64,000 nucleotides of DNA. Source: Polyangiaceae bacterium. Its GTDB lineage: Bacteria; Myxococcota_A; Polyangia; Polyangiales; Polyangiaceae. This document shows positions 61,367-64,000 of this stretch, one piece after another. Each line of letters begins with the position of its first letter. Position 1 is the stretch's first letter. A model generated the notes under the pieces. It was not told the origin of the DNA and ran no database searches. It was given only the letters and a program-made list of their open reading frames with translations. The DNA is taken from positions 248,001 to 312,000 of the forward strand of contig JAWKRG010000010.1 of assembly GCA_041389725.1 (NCBI GenBank). The letters run 5' to 3'. The translations under genes were made by a program, and so were the position numbers.

Positions 61367-62977
61367 TCAAGGTTCACATGGCTCGGACCCGGGTCTGGGC
61401 TCTGACTCGGTCCCTGACCCTGACACGCTCCCATTCCCTGACACGGACACCGAGATGGAACGGAATCCGCGACAGTACTTCGTGTCGCCCGCGCGGCCAG
61501 TCCATCGCGCCACGTGCGCCGTGCCGAAGTCCTGCTCTGCAGCCAGGGCGTTGTGCGCACGGCAGCGAAGACTGACGGTTTCGCTCCTGTGCCGTCCGCC
61601 TTTCGCGAAGGCGATCTCGTGGTGGAACTCCAAGCCGCTGCGTTCTCGACAGCGCCGACCCCGAACATCGACGAATGCACACCTGCCGCCATCTCGTTCC
61701 CAAACACTGCGGCGTAGTTCGGCGGGCAAGTGCCGGCTTTCCTCCGGCGCCGCGCGATCCACGATCGCGTCTCCGCATACGCTCCGGTGCGGATCGCCGC
61801 CATCTTCAAGCGTCGGTTCGCTCCGGCGCGGTCCTTCACCGACGTCAACGGTTGCTACGCTCCGGTGCGGATCGTCGTCGTCAGTGGCGCCAACGGTATG
61901 CTGCGGATCGTCGCCGTTCTCAGCGTCGTCGCCTGCATCCTCACGGACCGATCCGTTTTCGCGCGGCTCCACGCAATCGGCGTCACCGGCTCCGCGCTCG
62001 CTCTTGCGCGTGCGCGCGCGCGTGCGCGTGCTCGCGCCAGCGCGCCCAGTTCGCGGCTTGTCGACCAGCGCGCACTTGCGCTTCTTCAAATCGCGCACCA
62101 GGAGCCGCATCGCGCGCAAGTGCACTTCCGCAACGACATGCCCGTTCTCACCCGGCCCGAGAAGCTCGCGCGCTTCTTGAAGAAGCTGCACGTATTCTTC
62201 TCCCGCCGTGAACTGCACTTTGAAGCGCTGCTCGGCCCGTGGTTCTCTCGATTCTGAGCCCGCGTCCGAACCCGCACCCACGTCCGAGCCTCCATCAGCA
62301 TTCTCCGCGCCCGCTGCAGCGTCCGTGGTCACCGCGTGCGCACCCGCGTCGCTCGCAACCATGACGCGCGCCCGCGGCGCCGGACCCAAAGGTTCGATGC
62401 GCGCCGGAACGTCGGGCCGAGGATCGAACTGCCGCACCAGGCTGAGGATCTCCCGCTCCGAACGGTGCTTCGCCCCCTCGAGCATCTGCTCGAGGTTCTC
62501 TTCCTTCAGGTGTGGCCCCAGCAGCAAGAGCCCCGACAGGTGCAACTCACCTGACGCAAGCCTGTCGAGTAGCAGCGGAAAGCGTCGCACCAGCCGCGCT
62601 GCAAGTGCGCGCCGCTGCGCCGTGTCCTCGGGCATGCCGAGCTCGTAGCGACAGTAGGTGTACAGGCTCGAGCAAGCGCACAAGCGGTGCACTCCTCGCG
62701 CGTCGACTTCAGCTAGGTGCGCGATCAAAGCCACCACGGCCCGATTCGCCCGCCCCGCAGCGGCCAAGGTGCAGTCGAGCAGTTCCGCGTTGGACAGCGC
62801 GCCCAGCGAACGCGGCCGCTCAACCTGGGCGCGCACCTGCGCGTCGCGGGCCTCGATCCGCACCGGTGCGTATCCCGTTGTCCCCGCCGGGCCTGTCATG
62901 CCCGTCTCGATCCGCACCGGTGCGTATCCCTTCGCCCCCAGATTCCCCAAGCAACGCTGCTCTGCCTCGGTGTGCAT
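61367..62977 (-). CDS. HNH endonuclease domain protein (DUF222-like)
   Basis: A 536-residue protein from ATG 62977; a GTG at 62992 would add five residues. Residues about 45-200 are a helical DUF222-like domain (LLDCTLAAAGRANRAVVALIAHL; RRFPLLLDRLASGELHLSGL). A variable Asp/Glu/Ala-rich middle follows. The C-terminal HNH nuclease has RSVWERDGGRCAFVD, then LEFHHEIAFAKGGRHR and LRCRAHNALAAEQDFG, with all expected His/Asn/Cys positions. The tail after it is Gly/Ser-rich low complexity. The gene contains a short dispersed repeat read as GYAPVRIE near the N-terminus (twice) and as DPHRSV in the middle (two good and two decayed copies). Family members are often linked to mobile or variable regions; target unknown. 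Confidence 0.85.
   Translation of the reverse strand: MHTEAEQRCLGNLGAKGYAPVRIETGMTGPAGTTGYAPVRIEARDAQVRAQVERPRSLGALSNAELLDCTLAAAGRANRAVVALIAHLAEVDARGVHRLCACSSLYTYCRYELGMPEDTAQRRALAARLVRRFPLLLDRLASGELHLSGLLLLGPHLKEENLEQMLEGAKHRSEREILSLVRQFDPRPDVPARIEPLGPAPRARVMVASDAGAHAVTTDAAAGAENADGGSDVGAGSDAGSESREPRAEQRFKVQFTAGEEYVQLLQEARELLGPGENGHVVAEVHLRAMRLLVRDLKKRKCALVDKPRTGRAGASTRTRARTRKSERGAGDADCVEPRENGSVREDAGDDAENGDDPQHTVGATDDDDPHRSVATVDVGEGPRRSEPTLEDGGDPHRSVCGDAIVDRAAPEESRHLPAELRRSVWERDGGRCAFVDVRGRRCRERSGLEFHHEIAFAKGGRHRSETVSLRCRAHNALAAEQDFGTAHVARWTGRAGDTKYCRGFRSISVSVSGNGSVSGSGTESEPRPGSEPCEP
61778..61874 (+). repeat. Dispersed 19-bp repeat, two plus-strand copies inside the HNH gene
   Basis: TACGCTCCGGTGCGGATCG at 61778-61796 and 61856-61874, with decayed copies at about 61817-61833 and 61890-61910. 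On the minus strand, in the HNH frame, they encode DPHRSV-like hexapeptides about 13 residues apart. Confidence 0.8.
62853..62930 (-). repeat. Same dispersed repeat, two minus-strand copies near the HNH N-terminus
   Basis: TACGCACCGGTGCGGATCG on the minus strand at 62855-62873 and 62908-62926; identity between the two extends to 25 bp (62853-62877 and 62906-62930). In the HNH frame they encode GYAPVRIE. The core GCACCGGTGC is a perfect palindrome. Confidence 0.85.
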
Positions 62978-62992
62978 GTCCGCACCATACAC

Positions 62993-63006
62993 CCTGTTTT
63001 TTCAGG
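62993..63006 (-). promoter_or_regulatory. Perfect inverted repeat before the HNH gene
   Basis: CCTG-A6-CAGG (minus strand) lies just upstream of the HNH start region. It may be an operator or a small hairpin; there is no obvious Shine-Dalgarno for either candidate start. Confidence 0.35.
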
Positions 63007-63699
63007 CCTCTGGCTGCCCGCGTGCTGCACGAACGCCCATCGAAACGACTGCGCAGTCATTGCGACACACGATCGTCCATCAGCGCGCGATTGCAGCGCA
63101 GCACAAGGCATCGAAACAACGAACGACGAAGTCGAAGCGCCGCTCTCCCGGAAACACGTCAACAACAAAATGCACTGGCATGCACTCTTCTTCGCCCCAC
63201 TCGGAGCCACGCCCCATCGGTCGGCAACTCCCCGCAGTTCTCTTCGCTCGCTTGGAGCCACGCTCAATCGGTCAGCGCCGGCGTCGGCGCTGCGCTCTTC
63301 CGATCGCGCGGCGCCGCACTCTCGCACCCCGCGAGGCGGGCCATCCACAGGCCCGCCAACTCTGCCGCACTCGACGTTTGCACCTGCGCGCCGGCGCAAG
63401 CGCCTTGCTGGCCAACAACCAGGAACCACGCTGGCAGCAAGGAAGGCGCCAGGCCCGCCCGCAACATCAGTCACCTGCATTGCGTGTGGAAGACCGCCGT
63501 TCGCTGTGGTCGCAACGCGACTGCGCGGGTCAGTGACCGTGACCCATGCTCGCACGCCGGTACGCGCAGGAGTAGACGAGTCTCGTCGCCGAAGGTCGAG
63601 ACCCAAACCAAACCGCTCCCACCGCAGCCGGCGCCCATCGCAGTCGGCGAGGCTTCACTTCGCCGGGCAGATCGCGGCAGCGTCGACGCGCCATCGGCT
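63007..63699. repeat. Gene-poor stretch with two direct-repeat pairs
   Basis: About 0.7 kb with no credible coding frame: open frames exist on both strands but are Arg/Ala/Ser-rich shadows without domains. Two imperfect direct repeats are visible: 63187-63224 with 63241-63276 (54-bp period, sharing GGAGCCACGC and ATCGGTC), and 63651-63688 with 63696-63733 (45-bp period), the second copy lying inside the end of the next gene. Confidence 0.55.
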
Positions 63700-64000
63700 T
63701 CACGTCGCCGGGCAGATCGCCGCCGCGTCGACGGTGACGCGCTCGCCGTTCACGCATACGCCGAGGGATTGCCCCGAGCATGCGGCGTCCGTGGCATCAT
63801 CGGCGCACTCGGCGTCCTGCTTCGGATAGACGCAGGTTCCGCGGCCGTTCACGGGCTGGCAGCTTCCGCCCATTTGGGCGCAGTCGCGGTAGCTCACTTG
63901 TTCCGCGCCGTCACAGCCCAGGCGAATGTTGCCGTCGCAGCGGTCGCCCAGGGCGGGGTCGGCACAGGCGCTGAAGTGGCGGTCCGTGCAGCCCGTGGGG
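63700..64000 (-). CDS. Cys-rich secreted-type protein, 5' part beyond window
   Basis: The minus-strand frame is open to the window edge; the last 99 residues are visible. They contain 11 cysteines with short, regular spacing (GCTDRHFSAC, GDRCDGN, LGCDGAE, YRDCAQMGGSCQ, GTCVYPKQDAEC, ACSGQSLGVCVNG, AICPAT). This resembles the Cys-rich repeat style of myxobacterial exported proteins, so a disulfide-bonded extracellular domain is likely. The final codons lie in a 38-bp sequence that is duplicated just downstream. Function unknown; the N-terminus, where a signal peptide would be, is not in the window. Confidence 0.72.
   Translation of the reverse strand, partial: PTGCTDRHFSACADPALGDRCDGNIRLGCDGAEQVSYRDCAQMGGSCQPVNGRGTCVYPKQDAECADDATDAACSGQSLGVCVNGERVTVDAAAICPAT

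Noticed and set aside
61778..62930. Spaced short repeats as a CRISPR array
   Set aside because: Copies are 19 bp, occur in both orientations, lie inside a coding gene, and spacing is 13-codon or irregular; no cas gene is near.
63007..63699. Protein-coding gene in the stretch next to the HNH gene
   Set aside because: Frames of 230-370 codons exist on both strands, but composition is Arg/Ala/Ser/Pro-heavy, they overlap each other and the HNH gene, and no motif or good start is seen.

Overview
The window is GC-rich, densely packed, bacterial chromosomal DNA. It looks like a myxobacterium of the Polyangiales/Sorangiineae type. The signs are many secreted lipoproteins with Gly/Ser/Thr- or Ala/Asp-rich linkers, giant TPR proteins, a Ser/Thr kinase-TPR fusion, an NtrC-type regulator, a DUF222-like HNH protein, GTG/TTG starts, and very frequent 4-bp ATGA overlaps between genes. 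I saw no rRNA, tRNA, CRISPR array, transposase, prophage or biosynthetic megasynthase. The taxonomic call is inference from protein style only.

Layout. 1-3.8 kb: the end of a PaaZ-type aldehyde dehydrogenase gene, convergent to an operon of TetR regulator, diiron ferritin-like protein and alpha/beta hydrolase; a perfect 16-bp palindrome covers the TetR start codon. 3.9-8.6 kb: a DUF4397-like lipoprotein, a membrane TPR protein, elongation factor P, and a VCBS-like lipoprotein. 8.6-10.3 kb: a leftward beta-oxidation pair (3-hydroxyacyl-CoA dehydrogenase, enoyl-CoA hydratase) coupled to that lipoprotein. 10.4-24.2 kb: a TPR lipoprotein, then an 11.3-kb gene for a 3,779-residue TPR-like solenoid, followed by a DUF374 acyltransferase-like protein and a class IV aminotransferase. 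24.2-29.4 kb: a lipoprotein, then the leftward dnaX-recR-ridA-unknown cluster.

29.5-36.1 kb: a rightward run of lipoprotein, seven-TM histidine kinase, bioA, thioredoxin-like [2Fe-2S] protein and an unknown gene, then a sigma-54 response regulator and a lipoprotein peroxiredoxin. The kinase and regulator may form one two-component system. 36.4-50.6 kb: a nearly complete type II secretion operon, gspC-D-E-F-X-G-H-I-J-K-L-M-N, where X is a non-canonical GspG-like membrane protein. Prepilin peptidase (gspO) and a pilotin are not in the window.

50.6-64 kb: a Gly-rich lipoprotein with a small Cys-rich tail, a 1,774-residue divergent kinase-TPR fusion, ftsB, a GspE-N-like protein, and a topoisomerase IV/gyrase A subunit. 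Then comes a more accessory, repeat-rich end with an HNH protein whose gene carries a short repeat in both orientations, about 0.7 kb without a credible gene, and the 3' part of a Cys-rich protein gene running off the right edge.

The most unusual things are the giant TPR solenoid and its kinase-linked cousin, the two-orientation micro-repeat inside the HNH gene, and the odd GspG-like protein in the secretion operon. No single locus can be called a new system from sequence alone.
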